Of a stretch of DNA of 5,799 bases, positions 1-5,285 are shown in pieces; within the stretch, counting starts at the first letter, position 1; every line of letters begins with the position of its first letter. The notes beneath the pieces are model-generated. The model saw only the letters and a program-made list of their open reading frames with translations, did no database searches and was not told the origin of the DNA. This DNA is from Moraxellaceae bacterium (GTDB lineage: Bacteria > Pseudomonadota > Gammaproteobacteria > Pseudomonadales > Moraxellaceae). A program made the position numbers and the translations under genes. The stretch spans positions 1 through 5,799 of the forward strand of contig JACMMY010000210.1 in assembly GCA_014378805.1 (NCBI GenBank), given 5' to 3'.

Positions 1-842
1 GTGGTGGTCGTTGTCGTTGTGGTGGTGTCCTTAGCGATGGATTCTGGTGCAGGCTCAATACTGCGCAACTTGGCGTAGTAGCGTTTGTCGGGATTGCCAA
101 GAATAGTGAAATACACGACTTGACCAGGTTTTACCTTGACCACGTCGGCTTCAGAAATCTGTGCGCGTACCGTGAGCGTATCGAGTTTAGCGAGTTTGAT
201 AATCGTTGGCGCAGTTTGGTTGGCATTTACGGTTTGTCCTTGCTCGGTAACGATTGCTACGACAGTGCCGTCCATGGGCGCGGTGATGCGCGTATAGCCG
301 AGGACTTCTTGTGCGTTATTGACTTGCAATTGTGCTTGCTGAATTTGCGCATCGCTTGCTGCGACGTTGGCTTCAGACACTTTCAGCGTCGCTTGCGCGG
401 TATCAGCATCGGTTTTCGACACTGCCTGAGATTTGAGCAAGACTTGCATACGTGCTGATTGTGCTTGTGCTAGTTGCAGATTCGCTTGGTTGACCCGTTT
501 TTGCGCCTCCAGATTAGCAATCGCAGCTTGGTTATTCTTCAGCGTAATTTGCTGAGTAATCGGATCAATCTGAGCGATCAGTTGACCTTTTTTGATTTGA
601 TCGCCAAGTTTGACGTAAAGCGTCTTCACCTGCCCCGATACTTGCGCGCCCACACTGACTTGTCGGAAGGCTTGCAGCGAACCAGAAGCGAGTACGCTAT
701 TTTCAATATCGCCACGTGTGACTGTTGCTGTCAGGTAGTCTGGTGCTGCAGGTTTGGGTTTGAAAATATACCAGCCCAATACGATAAAACTGATGATCAA
801 AAGTGGGATGACAACAAACTTACGGCGCGAACGAGGCGGCAT
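1..842 (-). CDS. macA: MacA, periplasmic adaptor (membrane-fusion) subunit of a MacAB-TolC type exporter; 3' end cut by window edge
   Basis: Membrane-fusion protein that links the inner-membrane ABC transporter MacB to an outer-membrane TolC channel for export of macrolides, peptides or other substrates. The 280 codons present show a cytoplasmic basic tail and one membrane anchor (about residues 9-27), the first half of the lipoyl-like domain (about 50-93, with VSVGAQVSGQV), an alpha-helical hairpin rich in Ala/Gln (about 95-182), the returning lipoyl half (YTRITAPMDGTV, 183-194) and the start of the beta-barrel with ISEADVVKVKPGQ. These match E. coli MacA segment by segment as I remember it. 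The start ATG (842-840) has AAGAG ten bases upstream, and an in-frame stop at 866-864 leaves no other start. Residues 273-280 are eight threonines; the family carries a short variable loop at this place. About 100 residues are missing. macB would be expected beyond the left edge, which cannot be checked here. Confidence 0.9.
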   Translation of the reverse strand, partial: MPPRSRRKFVVIPLLIISFIVLGWYIFKPKPAAPDYLTATVTRGDIENSVLASGSLQAFRQVSVGAQVSGQVKTLYVKLGDQIKKGQLIAQIDPITQQITLKNNQAAIANLEAQKRVNQANLQLAQAQSARMQVLLKSQAVSKTDADTAQATLKVSEANVAASDAQIQQAQLQVNNAQEVLGYTRITAPMDGTVVAIVTEQGQTVNANQTAPTIIKLAKLDTLTVRAQISEADVVKVKPGQVVYFTILGNPDKRYYAKLRSIEPAPESIAKDTTTTTTTT

Positions 843-874
843 GGAGAAGAAACTCTTAAGTATTTAAAAAAATT

Positions 875-904
875 AATATCACTAGAAATATGCTGAAATT
901 CCAA
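875..904 (-). promoter_or_regulatory. Possible macA promoter
   Basis: On the minus strand TTGGAA (904-899) and GATATT (880-875) are separated by 18 bp, each a partial sigma-70 match. A transcript would start near 868 and give a leader of about 26 bases containing the AAGAG ribosome site. The surrounding DNA is very AT-rich, so chance matches are easy; this is only a suggestion. Confidence 0.3.
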
Positions 905-1254
905 CCAAAAATTCTAACCTGATTCGATGTGAATTTAGGCAGTTTTAATGTATGTATCTTGCACGAATTGATGGCTTATTATCGGGGGCATATTTTTGTT
1001 TTATTATTGATTACTCAATGTAATAAGCGTTTTTATGGGATAAGTCGAACAACTTAAATTTAGAAGTTTGTGAAGATCTAGCGCACTATGTGTTTTTCTG
1101 TTAATAATATTAGGAGATCAAAGTTAATGGGTTTAGATTGCTTCTTGTTGCAAAAATGATGATCAATACGTCGTCTATTCTCGTCTCTTATAGGCTATGG
1201 TTTTAGTTGGATTAAAAAAAACATCATTGTGCGGATTTTTTGCATTTTATTGAT

Positions 1255-1260
1255 TATAAT
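1255..1260 (+). promoter_or_regulatory. Likely -10 box of the tRNA-Lys promoter
   Basis: A perfect TATAAT lies 34 bases before the tRNA and is followed by TTCTTCGATGCG, which has GC-containing bases where a stable-RNA discriminator would sit. The start would be near 1267, giving a 5' leader of about 28 bases. No good -35 hexamer lies at 16-18 bp (that stretch reads CGGATT), so the assignment is moderate. Confidence 0.45.
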
Positions 1261-1294
1261 TCTTCGATGCGATAATTAGATTATTGAACAATTT

Positions 1295-1370
1295 GGGTTG
1301 TTAGCTCAGTTGGTAGAGCAGCGGACTCTTAATCCGTAGGTCGTAGGTTCGAGCCCCACACAGCCCACCA
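1295..1370 (+). tRNA. tRNA-Lys, anticodon CTT, CCA encoded
   Basis: A complete 76-base cloverleaf. The acceptor stem is GGGTTGT with ACAGCCC (one T-G pair), the D arm GCTC/GAGC has loop AGTTGGTA, the anticodon stem is GCGGA/TCCGT, and the loop CTCTTAA places CTT at 1328-1330. The T loop is TTCGAGC and the discriminator A is followed by an encoded CCA (1368-1370). CTT reads AAG lysine codons only; the main lysine tRNA in related bacteria carries TTT. The T stem (1343-1347 with 1355-1359) contains an A-C mismatch at its third pair, which is unusual. The gene stands alone, with no other tRNA close by. Confidence 0.95.
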
Positions 1371-1390
1371 TTTTATTTAAAATTCATTAT

Positions 1391-1430
1391 AAAAAACCGA
1401 CATGGATATCACTTAGATATTCCCATGTCG
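1391..1430 (-). terminator. Rho-independent terminator of the hydroxylase gene
   Basis: CGACATGG-ATATC (1398-1410) pairs with GATAT (1416-1420) and CCATGTCG (1423-1430), with a five-base loop and a two-base bulge. On the minus strand the stem is followed by GG and then six T residues (1396-1391). It lies about 43 bases after the hydroxylase stop codon. Read on the plus strand there is no T-run after the stem, so it should act only for the minus-strand gene. Confidence 0.85.
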
Positions 1431-1473
1431 CTGAAACGTTTCTAATCACTGTCCGCAATTATTTTTTAAAGCT

Positions 1474-2121
1474 CTAAGCAGGCATTTCTTTTTCTACACC
1501 TTTAAGTCGGCGAGATTCTTCGATACGCATATTGGCATCGAGCTTTGCAAATGCATTCGGTGCATAACGACGCGCTAAAACATTCAATTTATTCTCAATA
1601 AAAGTCGGCAGTTTGATCCCCAGCGGATTTGACTCTTGTAAATCAGCAGATGAAATCACACGTGTTCCCATGATGTAATCAAACCAAGGCTTCGTGACGC
1701 ACCAATTGGCATCTTGGTTGGTATTCATGTGGTGGTCGTAGTGCCAAGGAATGGTTTTTTTACCCCACTCAGGATCGAGATGCGATTTACGATGTGTGTT
1801 GTAGTAATTCCAGCCGCAATAATATGACGTCAATGTAAAAAATGGCGCAACAGGAAAAACCAATGTTGTTAATCCCGCCAGAAAAATAACACCTTTAATC
1901 TCTGCTCGCCCTGCGTCATTTTCCATTGGACGTAGATAGAGATCATCATCTTGATATTGCGTCAAACGGACGCGCCGATGATGTGACCAGTGGTTTTTCA
2001 TGCCGAGGTCATAAAAAGATATACGCCCGCCAGTCGGTTTTTGTACGCCATGTAAAGCATACTTATGCATATACCATTCAACACCGTTGGCAAAAAAGAG
2101 GGCAACTGGGATACCTAACAT
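1474..2121 (-). CDS. Membrane di-iron hydroxylase of the fatty acid hydroxylase / sterol desaturase superfamily
   Basis: A 215-residue protein with the histidine clusters of this superfamily: H19-X4-H24, H44-X2-H47-H48, H110-X3-H114 and H127-X2-H130-H131, followed by NWCVTKPWFDYIMGT (139-153), the usual closing motif. In known members these histidines bind two irons and use O2 to hydroxylate or desaturate a lipid at the membrane. Hydrophobic stretches lie at about 2-18 and 77-103. The protein is short for the superfamily, and the C-terminal 50 residues are polar and basic. The start ATG (2121-2119) has AAGGAAAG (2135-2128) in front, and an in-frame TAA at 2145-2143 excludes a longer form. The substrate cannot be read from the sequence; fatty acid, sterol-like or carotenoid-type lipids are all possible. 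The divergent AraC gene is the likely regulator. Confidence 0.85.
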   Translation of the reverse strand: MLGIPVALFFANGVEWYMHKYALHGVQKPTGGRISFYDLGMKNHWSHHRRVRLTQYQDDDLYLRPMENDAGRAEIKGVIFLAGLTTLVFPVAPFFTLTSYYCGWNYYNTHRKSHLDPEWGKKTIPWHYDHHMNTNQDANWCVTKPWFDYIMGTRVISSADLQESNPLGIKLPTFIENKLNVLARRYAPNAFAKLDANMRIEESRRLKGVEKEMPA

Positions 2122-2171
2122 TGTTTGCTTTCCTTGTTTAGATTATTGATGTAAATATCTTGTCAGAAATA

Positions 2172-2179
2172 AACCGGTT
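2172..2179. promoter_or_regulatory. Possible operator palindrome between hydroxylase and AraC genes
   Basis: AACCGGTT is a perfect 8-bp palindrome in otherwise AT-rich DNA, midway between the divergent starts (2121 and 2272) and about 27 bp upstream of the AraC gene's -35 box. A regulator site is plausible. Eight bases alone are weak evidence. Confidence 0.22.
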
Positions 2180-2205
2180 AGACTTTACTCAAATTTGCCA
2201 TATTT

Positions 2206-2234
2206 TTGATATTTCACGCCAATCACTCTATAAT
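2206..2234 (+). promoter_or_regulatory. Sigma-70 promoter of the first AraC gene
   Basis: TTGATA (2206-2211) and a perfect TATAAT (2229-2234) are separated by exactly 17 bp. Transcription would begin near 2241, leaving about 31 bases before the ATG at 2272. Because the -35 box coincides with the TTG at 2206, that TTG cannot be the translation start. Confidence 0.8.
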
Positions 2235-2271
2235 TCTGTGTACATGGAAAAATTCAAGTCGAGCGTTAAGG

Positions 2272-3252
2272 ATGAGTGCTTCACTGTATGTCAATGGTGC
2301 TTTGGTCGGTATATTGATTGATTATTTAGATGCAAAGCAGGTGAGTGTACCTCCTTTTAAAAAAAAATTAATAGAGCTGCAAACTCAAGAGCGTATCGCA
2401 ATCCAGACTTGGATTAATTTGTTGGATGAAGTGGCGCAACTCACACCAATCCCAGTAGTCGGCTTACGTATCGGCCAATATATCAATGCGTCACATACTG
2501 GAATTGTGGGCTATTTGAGCTCATCTTGTGGCAGTGTTGGTGAAGCTTTGGCGCTGTTTGAGCGCTTCGCACGTCTCATTTATGATGTGAATTCGTTGTC
2601 AATGACGATGGCAAATGAGACTGTTACTATAAGTTGGGGGAGTGAGCATGTCACGCCAGGGCAGCTCGCTGATGAAACCGCAATCTCGGTGTTCTTTACA
2701 ATGGTTCAAATCATTGCAGGTCGACCGCTTTATCCATCCAAGATTAATTTTATTAATCAAATGCCTGTCGATGTTGCGCCCTATGAGGAATTCTTTAATT
2801 GCCCTGTGAGTTTTGGTGGAATACGCACGATCGTTGAGTTCCCTGCGGAATACTTAAATATTACGCTGCAAAATAAAGACGCAAAACTATTAGATTTATT
2901 AGAAGATCATGCGCAAACGTTGCTCAGCACCTTGCCGAAAGACTTATTTGCAGACCGCCTTAAGCAGTTATTGATTGATATGCTGAAGAAACAGGAAGTT
3001 CCTTCTTTAGACAACATTGCTAAACATATGAATACCTCTACACGAACGCTACAACGTCGATTGAATGATCAAGAAATTAAATTTCAGGAGTTGTTGGCAA
3101 GCGTTAAACTCGATTTATTTAACGTATATATCAAGAATGAAGCGTTAACGTTATTTGATATCGCTTTGCTTTTGGGTTATTCGGAACAAAGTGCTTTTAC
3201 GCGTGCAGTGAAACGCTGGACGGGAAATGTGCCGAAAAACTTTAGAAAATAA
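2272..3252 (+). CDS. AraC family transcriptional regulator (OruR/ArgR-type, arabinose-binding-like N-terminal domain)
   Basis: A 326-residue regulator. Residues 1 to about 200 look like the arabinose-binding/OruR-type domain (Pfam Arabinose_bd): SLYVNGALVGILIDYL at the start, then PIPVVGLRIGQYINASHTGIVGYLSSSC. The C-terminal AraC DNA-binding domain has its first helix-turn-helix at about 244-264 (SLDNIAKHMNTSTRTLQRRL) and its second at about 293-315 (LFDIALLLGYSEQSAFTRAVKRW), ending in the usual P-NFRK. Such proteins act as dimers or oligomers on direct-repeat sites near promoters. The ATG at 2272 is chosen because the frame's TTG at 2206 lies in the promoter and because the family begins here. 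The ribosome site is weak: GAG eight bases away, and AAGG directly touching the ATG. It probably regulates the divergent hydroxylase and perhaps itself; the inducer is unknown. I see no T-rich hairpin after its stop. Confidence 0.92.
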   Translation: MSASLYVNGALVGILIDYLDAKQVSVPPFKKKLIELQTQERIAIQTWINLLDEVAQLTPIPVVGLRIGQYINASHTGIVGYLSSSCGSVGEALALFERFARLIYDVNSLSMTMANETVTISWGSEHVTPGQLADETAISVFFTMVQIIAGRPLYPSKINFINQMPVDVAPYEEFFNCPVSFGGIRTIVEFPAEYLNITLQNKDAKLLDLLEDHAQTLLSTLPKDLFADRLKQLLIDMLKKQEVPSLDNIAKHMNTSTRTLQRRLNDQEIKFQELLASVKLDLFNVYIKNEALTLFDIALLLGYSEQSAFTRAVKRWTGNVPKNFRK

Positions 3253-3380
3253 GGTGTTTGTTTCGTTTTTTGAGCAGGCATTCACTTGAATACAAGCAGA
3301 TGTTGATTGAATTTGAGTTACACGAAGCATGTGTAAACAACATAGAGCCTGTGTAGATTCGAGCTTCTGAACATTTATGC

Positions 3381-3394
3381 TGTATAAATATACA
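3381..3394. promoter_or_regulatory. Palindrome upstream of the small exported-protein gene
   Basis: TGTATA-AA-TATACA is a perfect inverted repeat with a two-base centre, flanked further out by ATGC (3377-3380) and GCAT (3399-3402). It lies about 32 bp upstream of a TATGAT (3426-3431), a good -10 candidate that has no well-placed -35 box. That arrangement would suit an activator site. AT-rich palindromes also arise by chance. Confidence 0.3.
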
Positions 3395-3479
3395 AGTTGC
3401 ATCAAGCGCTGTATTTTTTTAATCGTATGATAGGGCGTGGATATTCAATTTAACGAATCGTTTTATAGGGATTTTAATC

Positions 3480-3875
3480 ATGCGTTTATCTAAAAATATG
3501 ACATTACCCACAATAACAGCTGCTGCGTTAGTGATGGGATTAAGTTTGCCTGTTTATGCTGCGACAGGTGATGTTGAAACTGGCGAACCTGCTGCCCACA
3601 TCGTTTCAAAAACCACAAAAGTGGTCTCGACAACGACTCATCGAATGGCTAAACATCAAGCTCAACATCATCACTCAAAAATGACAAAAACAATGGAAGT
3701 TAAGCAAGAGGACGCAAATTCTGCGAAAAAAGTCATTTTGAAAAATGGCATCATCTTTAATGATGTTGAGCCGACGGCAGAATCACAAAGTAGTCCATTT
3801 GGTGTACCTACTTCTACTGATGATACCTTGAAAGGTGGAGTCACCTCGACGATTGCTCCTACAATGATGAACTAA
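3480..3875 (+). CDS. Small exported protein of unknown function, histidine- and lysine-rich
   Basis: I do not recognise this 131-residue protein. It starts with a convincing Sec signal peptide: MRLSK, a hydrophobic core at about 8-24 and a likely signal peptidase I site after VYA (residue 27), leaving about 104 residues outside the inner membrane. The mature part has no cysteine and few large hydrophobic residues. A basic, Thr/Lys/His-rich stretch (about 44-75) contains H54, H59 and the triplet H63-H65 (THRMAKHQAQHHHSK). A more acidic, Ser/Thr/Pro-rich tail follows, with KKVILKNGIIFNDVEP (83-98) as the only part likely to fold. It looks mostly disordered. The start ATG has AGGGA (3467-3471) eight bases upstream. 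A strong terminator follows 20 bases after the stop, so it is a single-gene unit. Metal binding through the histidines or an envelope role is possible but not shown. Confidence 0.75.
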   Translation: MRLSKNMTLPTITAAALVMGLSLPVYAATGDVETGEPAAHIVSKTTKVVSTTTHRMAKHQAQHHHSKMTKTMEVKQEDANSAKKVILKNGIIFNDVEPTAESQSSPFGVPTSTDDTLKGGVTSTIAPTMMN

Positions 3876-3895
3876 GCTCATATCGCATAGTGTGT

Positions 3896-3937
3896 AAAAA
3901 AGCCAATATTCGCTGATGTGCATATTGGCTTTTTTTA
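3896..3937. terminator. Bidirectional rho-independent terminator
   Basis: AGCCAATAT (3901-3909) pairs perfectly with ATATTGGCT (3922-3930) around a 12-base loop. Five A residues before and seven T residues after give a T-tail on both strands. It ends the small exported-protein gene on the plus strand and the convergent AraC gene (stop at 3983-3981) on the minus strand. Confidence 0.92.
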
Positions 3938-3957
3938 TGTTTGATGTTTTTAGGCGG

Positions 3958-3978
3958 GTTTGAGGTTTGAGCTTTGAG
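3958..3978. repeat. Three-copy 7-bp tandem repeat
   Basis: GTTTGAG, GTTTGAG and CTTTGAG follow one another directly, just downstream of the AraC stop codon and between it and the shared terminator. Tracts like this can change length by slippage, but at this place a change would only alter the 3' untranslated region. Confidence 0.6.
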
Positions 3979-3980
3979 TT

Positions 3981-5096
3981 TTAGCGTTGTAATTGCAACT
4001 TTTGACGATATTCGCCGGGCGTTGTGCCTGTCCATTTTTTGAAGGCGCGGTGAAAGGCGCTCGGTTCTGCGAATCCGAGTTCCGTTGCAATTTCCACAAC
4101 ACTTTTTGAATGATGACTTAAATGTTCAATAGCCATATCCCGTCGCAATTGATCTTTGATGGCTTGGAAGGGTTGTCCCTCTTCATCCAGTCGCCGCCTC
4201 AGTGTTGATCGTGTCATATTAAGGTTTGCGGAAAATGTATCAAAGTCAGGCCAAGTATCGCTGGGCATTGCACGCAAAATTTTGCGAATTGTCGCTGAGA
4301 AACTGGAGTTATTTTTATACTTTAGAACAATATTTGCAGGCGCTGCACGAATAAATGCATTTACTGTGCGTTCATTTTGAATGAGTGGCAGATCCAGATA
4401 TCGCGCATCAAAAGTAAGTGAAGTCACAGGCTCATCAAAGTGAAGTTCTGATGAATACATCAGCAGATATTCTGCACTATAAGACGGTTCAGGATAGGCA
4501 AAACCCGCTGCCAGAATCGGGATGCGCCTGCCAACAAGCCAGCAAGCAATACCATGTTGCATAATCAGTAAGGTTTCATGACCAAATATGCTTGGATTTC
4601 GATCTTTACGAGGTTCCTCAATCACCATTTGACTATATTGTCCATCGCTGACCAGACTGCAATGATAATCATCGAGCAGTAGATTAAAGAAGCGCATCAT
4701 GCAGACCAATGCGCTTTTTAACGTCTTATAATGGATCAATGTTCGGCACAACATGGCAAAACTGCCCACTTTCATGCGATGAGAGTCTTGACCGAAAAAC
4801 TCATCATCTAAGCAGCGCGCAACTGCGAGCCACAGCGCACTAAAATTGGCTGCAGTTACACGGGATTCAGGTAAGTCTAAAAGCGCTGAATTGATATCGG
4901 TCGCTCGTAATAGCTCAGATATTTCATATCCGCGTGCTTCGACGCTATCCAGAGCGGATTGAACAAAATGGATTGAAATACTATTTTTTTCCATACCCGA
5001 AAACACATCGATTAAGCTGTAAATGTTGTGAATATCATCGCACAAATATGGATTAATATGGTAAAAAGACTCAATTAAAATGAATTTTTCCAGCAT
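3981..5096 (-). CDS. AraC family transcriptional regulator divergent from mmsA
   Basis: A regulator of the same OruR/ArgR-type architecture as the one at 2272: an arabinose-binding-like domain (SISIHFVQSALDSVEARGYEISELLRATDI onward, about 38-245) and a C-terminal AraC domain with helix-turn-helices at about 284-303 (FDTFSANLNMTRSTLRRRL) and 332-355 (VVEIATELGFAEPSAFHRAFKKW), ending TTPGEYR. The longest frame gives 371 residues, but its first 34 (MLEKFILIES...) do not look like the family, and no ribosome site precedes the ATG at 5096. The ATG at 4994-4992 (residue 35, MEKNSISIHF) gives 337 residues and fits the family start better, though its ribosome site is also poor. It is divergent from mmsA with about 190 bases between, so it is probably the mmsA regulator, as MmsR is in Pseudomonas, but I do not transfer that name. 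The ligand is probably a valine-pathway intermediate; this is inference. Confidence 0.9.
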   Translation of the reverse strand: MLEKFILIESFYHINPYLCDDIHNIYSLIDVFSGMEKNSISIHFVQSALDSVEARGYEISELLRATDINSALLDLPESRVTAANFSALWLAVARCLDDEFFGQDSHRMKVGSFAMLCRTLIHYKTLKSALVCMMRFFNLLLDDYHCSLVSDGQYSQMVIEEPRKDRNPSIFGHETLLIMQHGIACWLVGRRIPILAAGFAYPEPSYSAEYLLMYSSELHFDEPVTSLTFDARYLDLPLIQNERTVNAFIRAAPANIVLKYKNNSSFSATIRKILRAMPSDTWPDFDTFSANLNMTRSTLRRRLDEEGQPFQAIKDQLRRDMAIEHLSHHSKSVVEIATELGFAEPSAFHRAFKKWTGTTPGEYRQKLQLQR

Positions 5097-5210
5097 AGGC
5101 GCGTCGGTCAGGTTTGAATAACCTTAGGCGCTAGAATTTATTTATTTTTTCTCATCCATTCTTGATTTGAATCATTTGATTTACATGATTGATTGGGCGC
5201 TCATGTTTTT

Positions 5211-5251
5211 ACATCCAGTTTTATGATCAAAAAATGGATGTGTGCTGATCA
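5211..5251. promoter_or_regulatory. Candidate operator of the divergent AraC-mmsA region
   Basis: ACATCCAGTTTT (5211-5222) and AAAAATGGATGT (5230-5241) form an inverted repeat with one mismatch around seven bases. TGATCA occurs at 5224-5229 and again at 5246-5251, exactly 22 bp apart, about two helical turns on one face, as is common for AraC-family half-sites. No good sigma-70 promoter for mmsA is visible: TTTACA (5208-5213) has only AT-rich partners at the right distance. That is consistent with activator dependence. Confidence 0.4.
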
Positions 5252-5285
5252 CCATTGCCACGTAATATTACAGGATATCTACCGC

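Larger units (their letters stand above)
843..1294. other. AT-rich intergenic region between macA and tRNA-Lys
   Basis: About 450 bases with no open reading frame of gene size that looks coding. It holds the likely macA control region at the left and the tRNA promoter at the right. In the middle is a 10-codon reading frame (1127-1159, plus, MGLDCFLLQK) with AGGAG ten bases before its ATG; it is too short to accept as a gene. I found no strong hairpin, riboswitch-like fold or repeat array here. The reading frames that overlap macA on the plus strand are antisense shadows of that gene. Confidence 0.7.

Noticed and set aside
120..896. Plus-strand reading frames of 112 and 140 codons opposite macA
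   Set aside because: The minus strand encodes a continuous, clearly conserved MacA over 1-842; the plus-strand products have no recognisable motifs and overlap it antisense.
1926..2141. Plus-strand 71-codon frame opposite the hydroxylase gene
   Set aside because: It is antisense to the histidine-motif region of a well-supported gene and has no family resemblance.
3318..3336. TTACAC-GAAGCAT-GTGTAA hairpin as a terminator for the first AraC gene
   Set aside because: The stem is only six AT-rich pairs and is not followed by a T-run on either strand.
3353..3364. GTAGATTCGAGC resembles the tRNA-Lys T arm (GTAGGTTCGAGC at 1343-1354), suggesting an attachment-site copy and an integrated element between them
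   Set aside because: Only 12 bases align with one mismatch and the match does not extend to the tRNA 3' end; there is no integrase or mobile gene between the two sites.
3151..3405. Minus-strand 84-codon frame over the end of the first AraC gene
   Set aside because: It overlaps the conserved AraC HTH coding region and shows no protein features; it is a shadow.
4156..4380. Plus-strand 74-codon frame inside the second AraC gene
   Set aside because: It is antisense to the HTH domain and has no features of its own.
5162..5194. Three TTGATT copies (5162, 5176, 5189) as regulator half-sites
   Set aside because: The spacing is 14 and 13 bp, not helical, and the motif is common in AT-rich DNA; I prefer the TGATCA pair nearby.
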